Assembly (NCBI RefSeq): GCF_042100115.1
Contig: NC_091279.1
Span: 2,046,001-2,110,000, forward strand
Direction: 5' to 3'
From: Alternaria dauci
Taxonomy: Eukaryota; Ascomycota; Dothideomycetes; Pleosporales; Pleosporaceae
DNA length: 64,000 nucleotides
Shown: positions 43,584 through 55,457 of the stretch, one piece after another
Numbering within the stretch: the first letter of the stretch is position 1
Layout: each line of letters begins with the position of its first letter
Translations under genes and position numbers: made by a program
The notes under the pieces: model-generated
What the model was told of the DNA's origin: nothing
What the model saw: the letters and a program-made list of their open reading frames with translations, nothing else
Database searches by the model: none

Positions 43584-44256
43584 ATGGCCGCCTTGGATCC
43601 CAAAGTCGCCTCACTTGTCGATCGTGCCGCGCGCGAGGACGATTCAGACGAAGATGCGCTCATTGCATCTCTGGAAGACGACGAGGAACTAGACGCTTTC
43701 CGTGAACAACGACTTCAGCAATTACATCACGAGTTCGACAAGGCACGGCGCTTGAAAGAGAGCGAGCATGGAAGATACACAGAGATCAAGGACGAGAAGG
43801 CCTTGATGGATATCACGACAAACACACAACTATGTGTCGTTCACTTTTTCAAGCCCGACTTCAACCGCTGCCGGATCATGGACACACATCTCGAGGTAAG
43901 AACGAACATGGTTGCGAGAGACATTGTCTGAAAATCAATAGTCACTCGCAGCATCGCACTATGAGGCCCGCTTCCTCAGGATCAATGTGGACAACTGTCC
44001 TTTTCTAGTCATACGCCTAGGGATCCAAGTGCTGCCATGCGTCATTGCTTTCATTGACGGTGTGGGAGCTGATCGCATCATCGGATTTGAGGGACTCGGT
44101 CACACTGAGCAGAGCTTCACTACTCGCGATCTGGAGGTGCGCCTAATCCGTGCGAAAGTTTTAGCGAGAAACAAGGTTAATGAAGAGGATGAGAGACGGA
44201 GGCTGCAGAAGATTAGCGCCAAGCAGCAAGATGACGAGGACTTGGACTGGGACTGA
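43584..44256 (+). CDS. plp1: Phosducin-like thioredoxin-fold protein (TXNDC9/Plp1 type)
   Basis: Two exons, 43584-43895 and 43942-44256, with a 46-bp intron; the frame closes at 208 residues. The N-terminal helix is acidic and charged (EDDSDEDALIASLEDDEELDAFREQRL). The thioredoxin fold follows (CVVHFFKPDFNRCRIMDTHLE, RINVDNCPFLVIRLGIQVLPCVIAFIDG). FKPDFNRC replaces the redox CxxC, as in the TXNDC9/Plp1 branch, so it is a co-chaperone rather than a reductase. The family works with the CCT chaperonin in tubulin and actin folding. It ends in an acidic DDEDLDWD tail. Confidence 0.92.
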
Positions 44257-44972
44257 TAAACATTATGTGTCAGATCCGCTGAGGCGTCAGCAAGTTCGGA
44301 TCGCTGTAAGGCGTGTCGAGCTCAGAGAGCGGGACCGCGTGCTGGAAGGAGGGCTAAACATGCGAGTCGACATGCCTGCAGAGTATCCTGAAACTGCATG
44401 AGATGCTGTCGCATAGCAAGCAGGTCATCAAGCGCTCAGAATACCCAGCATACAAAGAAATACCCTATCATGAAAATATTGCGCTCAAACGGTCTTGCGC
44501 ATGTTGAGGTAGCATAGAAAAATCAGAACATGATAAGACATTCTGATCTAGATAGCCAGGCGAATAGCCAGCGTGGTCTCAATCCGTTAATCTAGGTTGA
44601 TGTGCTGTTGATTCACAGCGGAACCATGTATAACTAGGTATCTAGGTAGTGTTGTGCCTCGCTTCTCTGGTTGTAGAAGAATCGAGGCCACACCTAAAGA
44701 GTGATTGCGATGGGCACTGCTAGTATAACTTAAAGGCCAACAGAGGATGGTAGATCCCCACGTCTTGTATGGCGTTGTGTAAACCGCGCGCTCAAGCCGA
44801 TGGCTTATCCCCATTGTGGTGGCTGGGTAATCGCGATGACGCCATTCGCCACGTGCATTTGGGCATCTCAAATTATTTCCTTCGTACCCGACGGTAAAGG
44901 TATCTTCAACAACACATTACAGCAACGCTTGATTCCTGAAACACATACCCCAAATACATCACTGACCGCAAA
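44257..44972. other. Intergenic, nothing identified
   Basis: 3' flank of the Plp1-type gene and promoter of the acireductone dioxygenase gene. Only chance ORFs. Confidence 0.4.
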
Positions 44973-45625
44973 ATGAAGGCATACTGGTTCGACAACCTCC
45001 CCGTAAGCCTCCGCTTTTCTGTTTCCGCGTTCGGCACATGACCTAACCTCTGCAGGGCGACCAACGCCAACCCCATGATTCCGGTCGCTCAGTCGACCCA
45101 GAATACCTAGAAAAGCTCGGTGTCATCTACCACCGCGTACCGGAGGTTCCCGATGTTGAGCCCATTGCCACGTCCCGCAACTACAAGAACCGGGATGAAA
45201 TCACCGTCAGCCCAGAGAAGATGGGCGACATTTACGAAGAGAAGGTGAAGTCGTTCTTCCACGAGCATCTGCATGAGGACGAGGAGATCCGTTATATCCT
45301 GGATGGTGCGGGTTACTTCGATGTCAGGAGCGAGGGTGATGACTGGGTGAGGATTCGGCTTGAGAAGGGCGATTTGATTGTTTTGCCGCCTGGGATTTAC
45401 CATCGATTCACTACCGATGAGCAGAACGTGAGTGTATCCAGTAGCTGAATCTTTGGAACGGAGCAGAGTGCTGATATCTGGGTTTAGTACATCAAGGCCA
45501 TGCGGCTGTTCAAGGAAGACCCAAAGTGGACGCCACTTAACCGGGGGAGCGAGACAGACGAAAATCCATACAGGAAGCAGTACCTGACAGAGTATCTGAA
45601 GTCTGGACAGGGCGTCTCAGTTTAG
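44973..45625 (+). CDS. adi1: Acireductone dioxygenase (methionine salvage)
   Basis: Three exons, 44973-45002, 45056-45427 and 45488-45625, all in phase 0; 179 residues, the usual family length. The cupin core carries the metal ligands in HEHLHEDEE (two His and a Glu) and a later His in PPGIYHRF. The enzyme cleaves 1,2-dihydroxy-3-keto-5-methylthiopentene with oxygen: with Fe(II) it gives the keto-acid precursor of methionine plus formate, with Ni(II) an off-pathway product. It acts in cytosol and nucleus in other eukaryotes. The N-terminal MKAYWFDN and the WTPLNRG block near the C-terminus are characteristic. Confidence 0.95.
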
Positions 45626-46200
45626 TCCGATAGCTGCTTGCGAGCTAGTTCCCTTCTTTCTCTGGTATGTTGCAAATGACATCTTCTTAGGATTTCCTTT
45701 GCAAACAGCTCGCCTGTCCCTACCAGTGTCGTTCCTCCAACCTATACCTCAAAAACAGACCGCTCCGTACAAGTCCTTACCGCTACCGAGCGTGGTAATC
45801 TTTGCTCTATCTTTGTTCGATTGTTCCACCGGCTTTCGGATGGTTGACAGCGACATTGTCATACGCTTTCGAGCACTGTTTTTTGCCAATGCAACCTTGT
45901 GGTGTGAAAGTGAAGCTAGATAACGGTACGTCAAGGCCACTGGTGTCTACAATGGTATTGTCTCAGAACGCTTTAGGTCTTTACTCATGTGTGCACACGC
46001 TCATCTGCACGCCTCCTTCACAATTTGTCTCAGTCTTTATAGCTACAGCTGTTCATCTCTACACTAGTGTAAACATCTTGTCGTGAAATCCAAGTTGGAC
46101 ACAACCAAGATCCTTTGTATCCTCGACCCGAACCAGGTGCTACACCCGAAAGTACATATTTCTCGTAATACGCTAACACTCCGCGAGTGTGACTGATATC
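45626..46200. other. Intergenic, nothing identified
   Basis: Holds the 3' flank of the dioxygenase gene and the promoter of the next gene. Small ORFs on both strands appear to be chance. Confidence 0.4.
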
Positions 46201-48366
46201 ATGGTTGAACCATGTTCTGAAAGCGCCCGAGCTTCCGGGCCCAACGCTATCAAAGTCGCGTTCAAAAAGAGCAAAGACATGCTCCAGCCGTTCTACACCT
46301 CTGGGTTGAAAAACATTGCCGAGCCCGCCTACGAATCAGAGCCCGAGGATGAGAAGCCCGTCGTCGGCACGAAGGCCACAAGGTCGTCATTTGGGGATAT
46401 CATGGCTCAGATTAGAGGTAGTGACCATTGTTCCTCGCATGAGAAGGAAAAGGGCGATAAGGTGATGAAGAATGAACACGAGCGACTGAAAGCATGTGCA
46501 GATACGCCGGGGTCAGGAGTGCCAGCCAGTGTCTCTGATTCAGTAGACTCTAGGCGTCTTCAGAAGGCTTTACAGGATGCTGATCAACACCGACAAAAGG
46601 ACCGTCAGGTCTCGCGGAAGCCACTTGGCGTCAAAGATAGCAACCAACTTCCTGCTCTCCTATCCATGAAGAAGCGAAACCACCAGACCAGCCAGTCTGA
46701 GGTAAGATTGTGTAGTCATAAAACCTTTGTCATTTACTGGGATCCTACAGATCCTGGTAATCACAACGGTTCCTTTATATCCAGGATAGATGATCATAGA
46801 GACAAGTCTGATACGACGAAGCATTCTTGTTGCAATTCCAGGAGCATTGATGTCAAGGAAGTGGCGGTGGAGATGGCCAGTAATATCATCAGGGCTTTTG
46901 AGAAGCAGGAGGACGACCGCGTGTCTGGTCATGATCGAAGACGCAAAGGCATTGAGCCTCAACGACCGCCGCCTTACAGTGTCGTTCTGCGAGAGGTACA
47001 CAACATGTACTCTCAACTTCATCGTGATCAGATTCGCAAGCTAGCTAAGACTGAGAAGGCTCTTGATACGGATCTTGATACGAGCGGGCGCCGTAAGAAA
47101 TTGGCTGAGCAGATACAGCTAGCAGCCCAACAATCACGTCAACGCGGTGGTGCTGCAAAGAATCACAACAACGATAAACCGGAAGCTGACAAGAAGCCAA
47201 GCCCTTCTAAACGGAAGAAGAAGACACCTAAGCAGATTGCGGAAGAGAAGGTGGCTCGGAATAAGGAGTGTAGGGGTTTGAGCGATATCACCAGGCTTCG
47301 CCTTGAGCCATTAGACCGCTACAAGCCGTCGACAGTGGAAGAACAAAAAGCTCGAACGGCGCGGGTTGCCGACCAGGTTCGACGTGAACGCGCTGCTGCC
47401 TTGCAGAACACTGAGCCCAGAACCAAATCCTCACAGGAATCGAACAAGTTCGCAATCATCATTGACGTGGCCGAAGATGACGAGACCCCTTCCTCTACTC
47501 GAGAGGTGAAGAAGGTCAGGCGTTGTCACCCAGCTAGGCGCGTTCCAGACTCCGACAACGAGTCTAGTGAAGAAGAAGCCAAAGCCAAAGCCGCGTTAGA
47601 TTCTGAACCTGTAGTCAGCGACGAAGAAAAGCAAGCAGCCTTCCTCGCCGATATTGCAGTGATTGAGCGCGCACAACTCGCCGCTCAAGAAATGCGTAAG
47701 TCAACCCAAGCGGATGGTATTGCAACTCCCAAGACCACTGGAAAACACAAAGCCACTCTGCCATCAGATGACGTTGAGAAGTGTTCGCAGATAGAAAGCC
47801 GCAAATCTGCTGCTACCATCGAAGATAGTGGTGAGGAAGCGGACTACCCACTTTGTGAATCGAGCCTTACACCTCCTTCTACCGAAGTGCGTCACGAGTT
47901 CACGATTGAGGCGGATCGGCTTATCAGAGAAAATCAACAGCAGCAGGTAAACAACAGTGAGATTTTAAGTCACGCTGCCGCCGCTGGAGACGAGATCCAG
48001 CAGGCGCCAAAGTCGCCAGCGTCTCCAACTTCCCGTGGTTCAAAGCGGAAGAATGAATTCCCCGATTGTGGCGAGGAATTTCCAGCTTCACCGTCCTTGA
48101 CATCCTCAAGACCGATCAAGAAAGCGAAACAGGAAAGCTTCTCAAAGCAGGCTGTGTCATCCGTAGACCATGACCAAAAGACGAATGTGTCGCCTGCTGC
48201 TACGGAAGAAGCCGTGCAAGATTCCGTGATATCTGGGGAAGTTTCCAGCGCTTACACGGAAGAGAAGGATACGGGGGTATCTGGCGAAGATGATGGGCTT
48301 ATTCCGATAACTGAGCAGACGGAGGAGGAAAAAGACGATGAATTCGACTACTTGTTCGAGGAGTAA
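46201..48366 (+). CDS. Large disordered hypothetical protein, probably nuclear
   Basis: A 721-codon uninterrupted frame from the first ATG (MVEPCSESARASGPN). I do not recognise a domain. It is highly charged, rich in Lys, Glu, Ser and Asp, with basic clusters suitable for nuclear import (PSKRKKKTPKQ, VKKVRRCHPARR, GSKRKN) and an acidic C-terminal tail (EEEKDDEFDYLFEE). A helical basic segment (residues about 260-300, VLREVHNMYSQLHRDQIRKLAK) may be coiled coil. A GTAAGA at about 46700 with later AG sites resembles an intron, but removing it breaks the frame, so one exon is preferred. It converges with the HET-domain gene (96 bp between stops). Confidence 0.72.
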   Translation: MVEPCSESARASGPNAIKVAFKKSKDMLQPFYTSGLKNIAEPAYESEPEDEKPVVGTKATRSSFGDIMAQIRGSDHCSSHEKEKGDKVMKNEHERLKACADTPGSGVPASVSDSVDSRRLQKALQDADQHRQKDRQVSRKPLGVKDSNQLPALLSMKKRNHQTSQSEVRLCSHKTFVIYWDPTDPGNHNGSFISRIDDHRDKSDTTKHSCCNSRSIDVKEVAVEMASNIIRAFEKQEDDRVSGHDRRRKGIEPQRPPPYSVVLREVHNMYSQLHRDQIRKLAKTEKALDTDLDTSGRRKKLAEQIQLAAQQSRQRGGAAKNHNNDKPEADKKPSPSKRKKKTPKQIAEEKVARNKECRGLSDITRLRLEPLDRYKPSTVEEQKARTARVADQVRRERAAALQNTEPRTKSSQESNKFAIIIDVAEDDETPSSTREVKKVRRCHPARRVPDSDNESSEEEAKAKAALDSEPVVSDEEKQAAFLADIAVIERAQLAAQEMRKSTQADGIATPKTTGKHKATLPSDDVEKCSQIESRKSAATIEDSGEEADYPLCESSLTPPSTEVRHEFTIEADRLIRENQQQQVNNSEILSHAAAAGDEIQQAPKSPASPTSRGSKRKNEFPDCGEEFPASPSLTSSRPIKKAKQESFSKQAVSSVDHDQKTNVSPAATEEAVQDSVISGEVSSAYTEEKDTGVSGEDDGLIPITEQTEEEKDDEFDYLFEE

Positions 48367-48461
48367 GAGGCGAAGTGAGGTACATCGCGGTATATTGTAG
48401 TGCACCTTCTAGCTTAATGCTTGATCTCATGTTGTAGTCATTCGATTGATTCATGTTATCT

Positions 48462-50906
48462 TCATACAAGCTTGAACGCACGGAGCTGGCCAATGTAGTC
48501 CTTTGTACTCCTAGAGTGCAGATGTACCTGCGAGGAATAATCATAGCCTAGAATTCGGTGTGTGAAGTCAGTATATGTTTCATGTGCAGTTTGTACAGGG
48601 GTTCTACTTACCAAATCCGACTCTTTTGAAGGTACCCTCAAACTTGATATCGTGAGTGACACCTTCATATTCCCAGTCGTAAGGTTCCTTTTCCTCTTCT
48701 GGGCCTACTACCATCTCCAAAAATAGTCCTTGATACTGTAACCTCGGATTCTCTTCGTCTGATGGCGGACCGCTCACCAAGGGCACGAAATGTGTCACGC
48801 GATCAAACACAGTTTTGTCCGTCGGGTCATCTGGAATCATGTCAATGACCGAAGGGCCATCGTTCCACTCTGCTGCGTAATTTTCAGGAAAGACAAAGGG
48901 TGCTTCCAGGTTGTCTTCTTCCTGGGGATCTTCTTGTGCGAGTTGCAGGTATAGTGGTTCAACATGAACCGGGATGCAAAAGCCGAAGAGCGTCAAGGTA
49001 CAGTCGCCCGCCCCGAAGATGGTAGTCTCAAGAGTATTGGACTCTCCTCGCTCGATGCGAATAACATGTGTATGGATCTGAACATTGGGCTCGAAAACAG
49101 AGTCGTAGTACATGACCCCTCCGAAATTTGTTACCCAGGACCACGATGGTGCAATCTGTCTCAACGTTGCGGTTATTTCAGAATCTCCCGGAGTCCTTGG
49201 GTGCCGATTCCAAAGCATATATCTTTCCAGATTTGGCTTCCAAAGTCCGAATATATAGTTCTCGGTATCGAAATCACCTGGCATGGCTTGAGCCAAGGCC
49301 TGGACTACACCCTGTATCGCGGCCAAACGATCCGTCCACTTGGTAAGGTTTTTATCTGAATACCTGCGCACAACTTCAGCCCACAGTTTCAATTTGCTGC
49401 CGGGGGACTTCTCAGCCGATCTGAGACTATCTGCACGAATGATCTGACCCAATGTGCGTGTGGATCCGTAATCATCGAACTCTAGAGCACGAAGGGTGGC
49501 GCTTCCGCTTGGAGAGACACGACACTCGCACCTTTCGTGGTTGCTACACTCCCAAGCTAGTTCAGATGGCGTAGCATATAGGATCCTGCGTGCGAGAAAG
49601 GTCTCCTGGAAAACCCATGCGCGGGTTGTGAGAGGAACGAGAAGATCATCGATATCAACATCGTCACCTACCATCGGTCGAGACGAATGATGTGCCGGAA
49701 CGTTGGAATATCGTGTCTCTCGCTCGCGAATAGAGAGCTTGACTACACGAGATGTCCCGTCTGACATGTGGAAGGGTACTTCGATACGTTTCAGGGGCGC
49801 ATTCGCTGCTGGAGCTAGAGAGAGAAATCCTTCCTTGACGTTGGAGGCACCTTGCGCTGAGATGACGAGTTCGGCTCCTTGGTAAATAGAGGACATGCGT
49901 GGAATCTGGTCCATCCAGTCTTGCACATCATCTTGAATGATGCATAGCGCATCAATCTATTGTACTTGTCAGTCTCTGGTTTGTTGCCCTTGAAGTTTGT
50001 GGCTTTACCCATAGATACCGCAAGCCGAAAGCCCGAGCGACATGAACAGCATCGAAAAGGGTACGAGGGAGTGTGTCGACATCGATACCCTCCATGTGTG
50101 ATTGCAAATTATCTGTCAAAGTTTTGAGGTTTCCGGTCGTTCCCCATGCGTAGCTAAGACACGCGTAGCCTTCCTGTTGTTGCGAGGATGTTGATTCAAT
50201 TGCTTCAGCATTCACGAGGCGAACAGAGTCAGCCGTGAGATCAAGGATGCGGCGCGGCCATCCGTCTTTACGCGGTACACAAAGCGGATGGTTGGATTTG
50301 CAATCCTCGTACCATATCCGCGCTTCATTCAAGCGATCTTCCAGGTTGTTTGACTGCTCTCGATACCGATCTTTTGGACCATTTCGCAAACCCAGCCATG
50401 GGATAGCAGAGTCCTCCCCCGCACCTGTTAGGTCTTTAGTCATGTGCTCGCATATCACCAACGTACATCCAAAGTCTACTTCAAATAATCAAGGAGAATA
50501 CTAGTAATGGGAAGTACTCACTAATTGGGGTATAAATCTCATAATCATTTGGCCTTGAGTCCACATACTGCTGACCAAACAACACCCTACCCCCGTATGG
50601 CTTTCCCTCCTGCTCACATTGTACATGCAACACATTCTTGGGGTCTAGGAAGTGCCAATGGTCTTCCGCCTCTTTGCGTCTGATCTTGATAGTTTTGAAC
50701 TCTGGTCGTCGAATATCCGTAACGGCATCTAGAGCCTTCCGAATGATAGAGCATCCTTGACAATTGCCGGCGGAAAGAAGGAACCCCGCAATCGATACAC
50801 TGGTTTCATAGCCATTTGCAAAGTGGTGGCATGTGTTGCATGTTGCGGATGCAGCAGACATGGCTTGTGTGGTGGCTTGGGAATGCTTGAGTGTGTCTGA
50901 CGTCAT
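48462..50906 (-). CDS. HET-domain (heterokaryon incompatibility) protein
   Basis: Four exons, 50906-50522, 50424-50009, 49956-48612 and 48547-48462; all introns GT-AG and the frame closes at 743 residues. The HET domain (Pfam PF06985) shows its usual blocks: [49 protein letters not shown], where the intron falls at LW-ID as often seen, and LTTRAWVFQETFLARRILYATPSELAWEC. The N-terminal 130 residues hold a CNTCHHF...CQGCSII Cys pattern. Such proteins trigger cell death when genetically different hyphae fuse, and act as allorecognition or immunity-like switches; many have no known partner. No NLR, ankyrin or WD repeats are attached. Start chosen at the first ATG, MTSDTLKHSQ. Confidence 0.9.
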
Positions 50907-51680
50907 TGACGCTTGTGGCGGTGCCAAATCCTGCCGCCTTTGCAACAAAGTGCATCTATGGGAGAAATGCGACACAAATTATGGTCACTTCCGGTATATG
51001 CACTACTTGTAGAAAATTATGATGCCAGCAACGACTTCTATTTCCCAGAAAGAAGACATGAGATCCGGTGCATGGGTTCAGCCATGCCGCGTTCGTATGG
51101 CAGCGCCTCAGCTGACTTGGCAAGGCTTTCTTCAAGGCACGTTACAAGTGACAAGGCCCTGATAGCTGCATAGCTGCTGCAACGATTGGCCTATCTGTCT
51201 TCTAAGCCGCAATCTCAAGTGCAAGTGTACAAGCTTAGGCGACAATCTAGCTTTCTTCATAAGTCAGCCACAGTCTTTATGTACCTGTGCGCGACCTAGG
51301 TTCACTTCGGTAATATATACGCATCTGGAACTCGGCATCACCTCTCGTTGAATAGCAGTCATTAGTAAAATGTCGGCCCTTCCTCGACGTTAGGTCCGGT
51401 CGTATTGGGCCGGACAGACTTGTGCCTGCGATGCCTGCATGCCAGATAGCGCAGACATACACTACCGAGCTGGATGTGTGCGTGTGCTAGCCAGTTACTG
51501 AAGACTTTAGAATGCCCTCAAGTCAAGACAGAACTAGCGAGGTACCCAAGAGTAATAGCGACTTGTCTCTGAATATGTCGTCACATCTTCATATGCTATC
51601 CAGGCGAACCGGTATGTAAAATGGTTTACGGTCCGTAGATATACTGTCCCATACGTTGTCAATCACCAAAAGCCCCAGAG
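50907..51680. other. Intergenic, nothing identified
   Basis: About 770 bp between the HET gene's promoter side and the 3' end of the F-box gene. Short chance ORFs only. Confidence 0.4.
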
Positions 51681-52754
51681 TCACACCTCACTGACAGCAA
51701 CACCCAGCTCCCCCTCCGCAATAGCCCCCATGAAGTCTCCGACATCCTCTCCGCGCTCATCAAGCACAAACTCCAGAGTCTGCACCCATGTCTCCCCATT
51801 ATTGGTGAACCAATCGTACTCCGGACACAAGCTCTTCACATAACCCTCAACCATGCCCTTTAGCGGTGCATGCTCCTTCAAGTATAATATCTGAGCGGGA
51901 TCGAGCTTCATGTAGTCCTCGATAACGTAGTAATGGGGGATGTCGTCGCCCCAGCCTTCGGCGCCGACATCGTGGGATGGGTGGAGAGAGAATTTGGATG
52001 CCGCGTAGCGCGAGGTGTAGGTTGGTGTGTTGTTGAAGTGCGTGGAGAGGGGATTGGGCGTGAAGGGATTGAAGACTTGGGGGGCGGTAGGTGGGTAGTT
52101 GAGGTGGATGTTGTTGAATAGCAGAGAGTGCTCGTTGCCAGGATGCCTTTTCTTGAACTTCCGTGCAATGGTGCCGTTAGATGGGCAGACATTGCTCTGT
52201 ACGACTTCCCGTATGACGCGATGGACGTCGGCGATCTCAGCTAATTCCCAGGTACTCCAATTGTGTAGGAGTGCCGCGCGCTTGAGTAGGATGAGCCTTG
52301 TTGCGCGGGATTCGCGTGGATGTTCGCGATTGTGAAAGGCGCGTGAATAAAGCCAAATCCTGTATATAGCCCTCCTCACAAGATAGCGCTCCTCCACGGT
52401 CAAGAGTCGGCGTAATTCGTAGTTGTGCTTCCACTTCTTGAACGGGTATATATCGCACCACTTCTCAGCGACACGCCCATGATGCACAATCTGCTTGAGT
52501 AGCGCTAGAGAGAATGGGACGGCGCGAACAATGTGCGCAGGCTGACTGGCATTATGGGTGAGAAGCTGGGTGAGGTCTTCCAACGGCCCGAATTGCGTTT
52601 CGGCGGCATTTTCGAGGATAGAGAGTTTCTGAGAGGAGGTAAAGATGTTGCGGAAACGACGACAGGTGGAAGATAGAGCTGTCACGTCGGTGACAGAGCG
52701 GCATGATAAGAATACTTGCACAACCAGTTCGGTTGCGAGGTCTTCGAACAGCAT
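51681..52754 (-). CDS. F-box domain protein
   Basis: A single-exon frame of 357 residues. It opens directly with an F-box (MLFEDLATELVVQVFLSCRSVTDVTALSSTCRRFRNIF), which would bind Skp1 in an SCF ubiquitin ligase. The rest lacks leucine-rich, WD or Kelch repeats and I recognise no substrate-binding domain. A Trp/Arg-rich helical region (about 115-190) is followed by an acidic C-terminus. Similar F-box proteins of unknown target are numerous in filamentous fungi. Divergent from the 2EXR-like gene. Confidence 0.85.
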   Translation of the reverse strand: MLFEDLATELVVQVFLSCRSVTDVTALSSTCRRFRNIFTSSQKLSILENAAETQFGPLEDLTQLLTHNASQPAHIVRAVPFSLALLKQIVHHGRVAEKWCDIYPFKKWKHNYELRRLLTVEERYLVRRAIYRIWLYSRAFHNREHPRESRATRLILLKRAALLHNWSTWELAEIADVHRVIREVVQSNVCPSNGTIARKFKKRHPGNEHSLLFNNIHLNYPPTAPQVFNPFTPNPLSTHFNNTPTYTSRYAASKFSLHPSHDVGAEGWGDDIPHYYVIEDYMKLDPAQILYLKEHAPLKGMVEGYVKSLCPEYDWFTNNGETWVQTLEFVLDERGEDVGDFMGAIAEGELGVAVSEV

Positions 52755-53365
52755 GTTGAGGGCGGGTGCAGAGTAAACGTGGGGGGTTGATTTCTGTAGT
52801 TTCGATGGTCAGCTTTAATTCCCCTGTATTTATGCCACAAAGTATCATAGGTACCGACGGAACTCACGTATGAAGTTTCGGGTTTACGTGTGTCTCAATC
52901 CGATCAATTTCTGAGCTCTTTCCTGTGACAGAGCACGGAATCTGCGTCAACTACGCGAGCTCTTCACTATCCCTAATGTATATCGTGGGATATAATCTAT
53001 CGATCCAATCGGTGTGCAGCTATCTCGCCTCTACACCGGTACGTATCTCGTGGTTCAAACAAATCGGACCCCTCCGTTGGGGCTATCGGTAGAAAACGCG
53101 ACGACGTTCTGGAAAGACATGGCGCAAATCAATGCGAGCTCCGACGAGCTGTCGTTAACGAGTGTCATCGTTGGTGGTTGGGAGAGGTAGGAAAGGAGTC
53201 GTCGGTCGTGACGACGATAGACGTGATGGATGCCGCCAGGGGGGCTAACCCGGATTGTGGGGGCCAATCGGCGTGGAGAGACGGGAGAGCACCGATGGCG
53301 TCAAGGGACGTGAAGTAAACTACGCAAGGGCATGCATAGCTTCACAGTCCGCGATCATAGGTCAA
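52755..53365. promoter_or_regulatory. Divergent promoter region, F-box and 2EXR-like genes
   Basis: 611 bp between the two start codons, no recognised element. Confidence 0.4.
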
Positions 53366-54220
53366 ATGGCAGTCTACGATGCGCACAGGATGCACTCATG
53401 TTCCAACAACACACCGTCGCAGCCACCCCCGCTCCTTCGCCTCCCAATCGAGCTCAGACGCCTCATATACAGCTCCGTCCTCCCCCACACGACGACCTTC
53501 GAAGTGCGTTTCCAGCGTCCCGCCGATCCACCCCCAAAGTCCGAATACAATCTGACCTTTGTGCGGCAGAAAAACGGCGACGGGGGCTGGCGCATGCAAC
53601 GAACTCTGCCGAAGACGGAGCGCGAAACAGGCAACGACATAGTCTGGCGACGCGGAAGTACCAGCCTACTAGCCGTGTCGCGACAAGTACATGAAGAGGC
53701 AGCGGATATGCTATATGGAGACAATACATTTGTGATTGATGTGACATTCGACACGATCAACTTCCGGTACCGCTGGCGCACTGCGAATAACCTTACGCCA
53801 AATCGGACGTATCAGTTCTTGGATCACTTTTCGCAGAGGAACTTGCTGAGGATCAGGAACTACATCATCAATGTTGAATCTGTGGACGATTATACGGGCA
53901 TGATCAAATACAATTGCGGTGGAAGGGGCTTGCCGGCTGGTATACAGAGCAAGGCGCGCGAGTTGGTTGATATGTTAGTTGTTGCACCCCAGTTGCATCG
54001 GCTCCATATACATCTTATAGATGGCGCGATAAGTCGCGTGAGATTCCCGAGTGGAAGAGTACATCGGGTGCAGGATGAGAGTCATTTTGCGCAAACACAG
54101 CTAGTACTCGATCCTTTCAGGGCGTTGTATGGAGTCAGGAACGCAGTCGTGAGTGGTGTTGAGGATGAGTATAAAGAAGCTCTGGAAAAGAGCATGGCGG
54201 CGCAAAAGGGAGCGAGCTAG
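53366..54220 (+). CDS. 2EXR-like fungal protein of unknown function
   Basis: A single-exon frame of 284 codons from ATG at 53366; the frame is open further upstream but without an ATG. Near the N-terminus, LLRLPIELRRLIYSSVLP and later LLAVSRQVHEEAADMLYGDNTF match the pattern of the 2EXR/F-box-like family that is hugely expanded in ascomycetes (hydrophobic LPxExRxxIY, then CRxxxxEAxxxLY-type helices). A long alpha/beta tail follows. Biochemical role unknown. It converges on the Brx1 gene (211 bp between stops). Confidence 0.78.
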   Translation: MAVYDAHRMHSCSNNTPSQPPPLLRLPIELRRLIYSSVLPHTTTFEVRFQRPADPPPKSEYNLTFVRQKNGDGGWRMQRTLPKTERETGNDIVWRRGSTSLLAVSRQVHEEAADMLYGDNTFVIDVTFDTINFRYRWRTANNLTPNRTYQFLDHFSQRNLLRIRNYIINVESVDDYTGMIKYNCGGRGLPAGIQSKARELVDMLVVAPQLHRLHIHLIDGAISRVRFPSGRVHRVQDESHFAQTQLVLDPFRALYGVRNAVVSGVEDEYKEALEKSMAAQKGAS

Positions 54221-54431
54221 CGTAAAACGAGTTGAGTACTGATACCACCAAGAAGACAATGACACTTGGGTTAACGGCGGCTCTACAATGAGCTACCCAT
54301 TAGACGATAGCTTTTGGGTATATCGCTATATAGTTGTTCAGGCATGTGCCCAGCCAGAAATCGACGCCGACCAATATTTATGCATTCCGTAAACGCCATT
54401 TTTGCCCTCCCTCGAAACATTGCCATCAATC

Positions 54432-55457
54432 TTACGCGAATAGCACATTATCGCTGAGCGGATCCTTCTCCTTCTTGCGTCCACCATGCGACGTGAGTCC
54501 CAGATCCTGGTGCTTGAGGAGCGTATCCCTCTGCGCATCGGTCCTCCTGTTGAATCTGCCCGCCTTTGATTTCCTCAAGTCGGAACGGATCTGGTTGGGC
54601 GAGACGAACTCCTTGTTCTCGTAGATGATGGGACCTCCGAAGCTGGACTCCTGGATAATAATGGGGGTAAGCACGAATCGGGGACCAATCTCGACAAGGC
54701 TGACGTCGAATTCACCGCCCTTCTTCTTCTTGGGCGCCTCGTCCACATCCATCTCCTCGCCGTCGACAGGCTTCTTCTTTCCAGGCTCACTTTCGTTGAT
54801 TTGAAACACGCGAATCCAGATCTTGCCATCTGCGACTGTGAAGCCCATCACGTGGTCTACAAAAGGCTTGACTTTTCGGCTTGTCTTGGGGACGCCGAAA
54901 ATCTGGGTGAAGAGCTCCTTGATGACGCGCAAATGAGCCTGCTTGTCGAATGCAGCGTCAAAAGAAAGAATTGGCCGCGATCCCTTGAGACAGTTGCCGA
55001 TGAAGTTGAGCTCTTCCATGGTGTGCAAGTTTTGCAGGTGCATCTTTACAGTAGGGCCGTTTGGTGGCTTGGACATCCAGCAGTAGAGATCCTTGCCTTT
55101 GCGGGCCTCGAAAAAGAGAATGTTGTTGCAATTGTAGAGTTCTGCCAGTTCATTGAGTTGGTAGAGCTTGGTCTTGGTGTCGAGTTTGGCCTCTTTCCGG
55201 CTGTGGGGCCTTTGGAGGATTAGTAAATCATAGTCTGCAGTGCGAGAAATCACTTACATCAACGAGTACAAGTCTTGTAGCAAATGTCGGTGTCGGAAGG
55301 TAACGCCTCTTGAACTCTACCGTTGGTTAGCAAGGGCCTCACTTTTGCGCCGCGCGTGAAATCGTACCAGAATAAGGACTCGCTGCTTGTTTCTCTTCTC
55401 GCCCGTCTCCTTGTCGTCCTTCTCCGCGCCGGACAGGGTCTTGTATACGGAAGCCAT
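54432..55457 (-). CDS. BRX1: Ribosome biogenesis protein Brx1 (Brix domain)
   Basis: Three exons, 55457-55368, 55316-55258 and 55209-54432; introns GT-AG (51 and 48 bp); the frame closes at 308 residues. The Brix domain begins VLILSSRGVTFRHRHLLQDLYSLMPHSRKEAKLD across both splices and includes LAELYNCNNILFFEARKG, WMSKPPNGPTVKMHLQN, FDAAFDKQAHLRVIKELFTQIFGVP and GPRFVLTPIIIQESSFGGPIIYENKEFVSPNQ. In yeast Brx1 binds Ebp2 and the nascent 27S pre-rRNA in the nucleolus during early large-subunit assembly. The C-terminus is basic. An acidic/lysine insert (GEEMDVDEAPKKKKGG) sits before the last strand. Confidence 0.95.

Noticed and set aside
46700..46790. Intron in the disordered protein gene
   Set aside because: GTAAGA and later AG sites exist, but the two possible lengths (49 and 83 bp) would break an otherwise open 721-codon frame.
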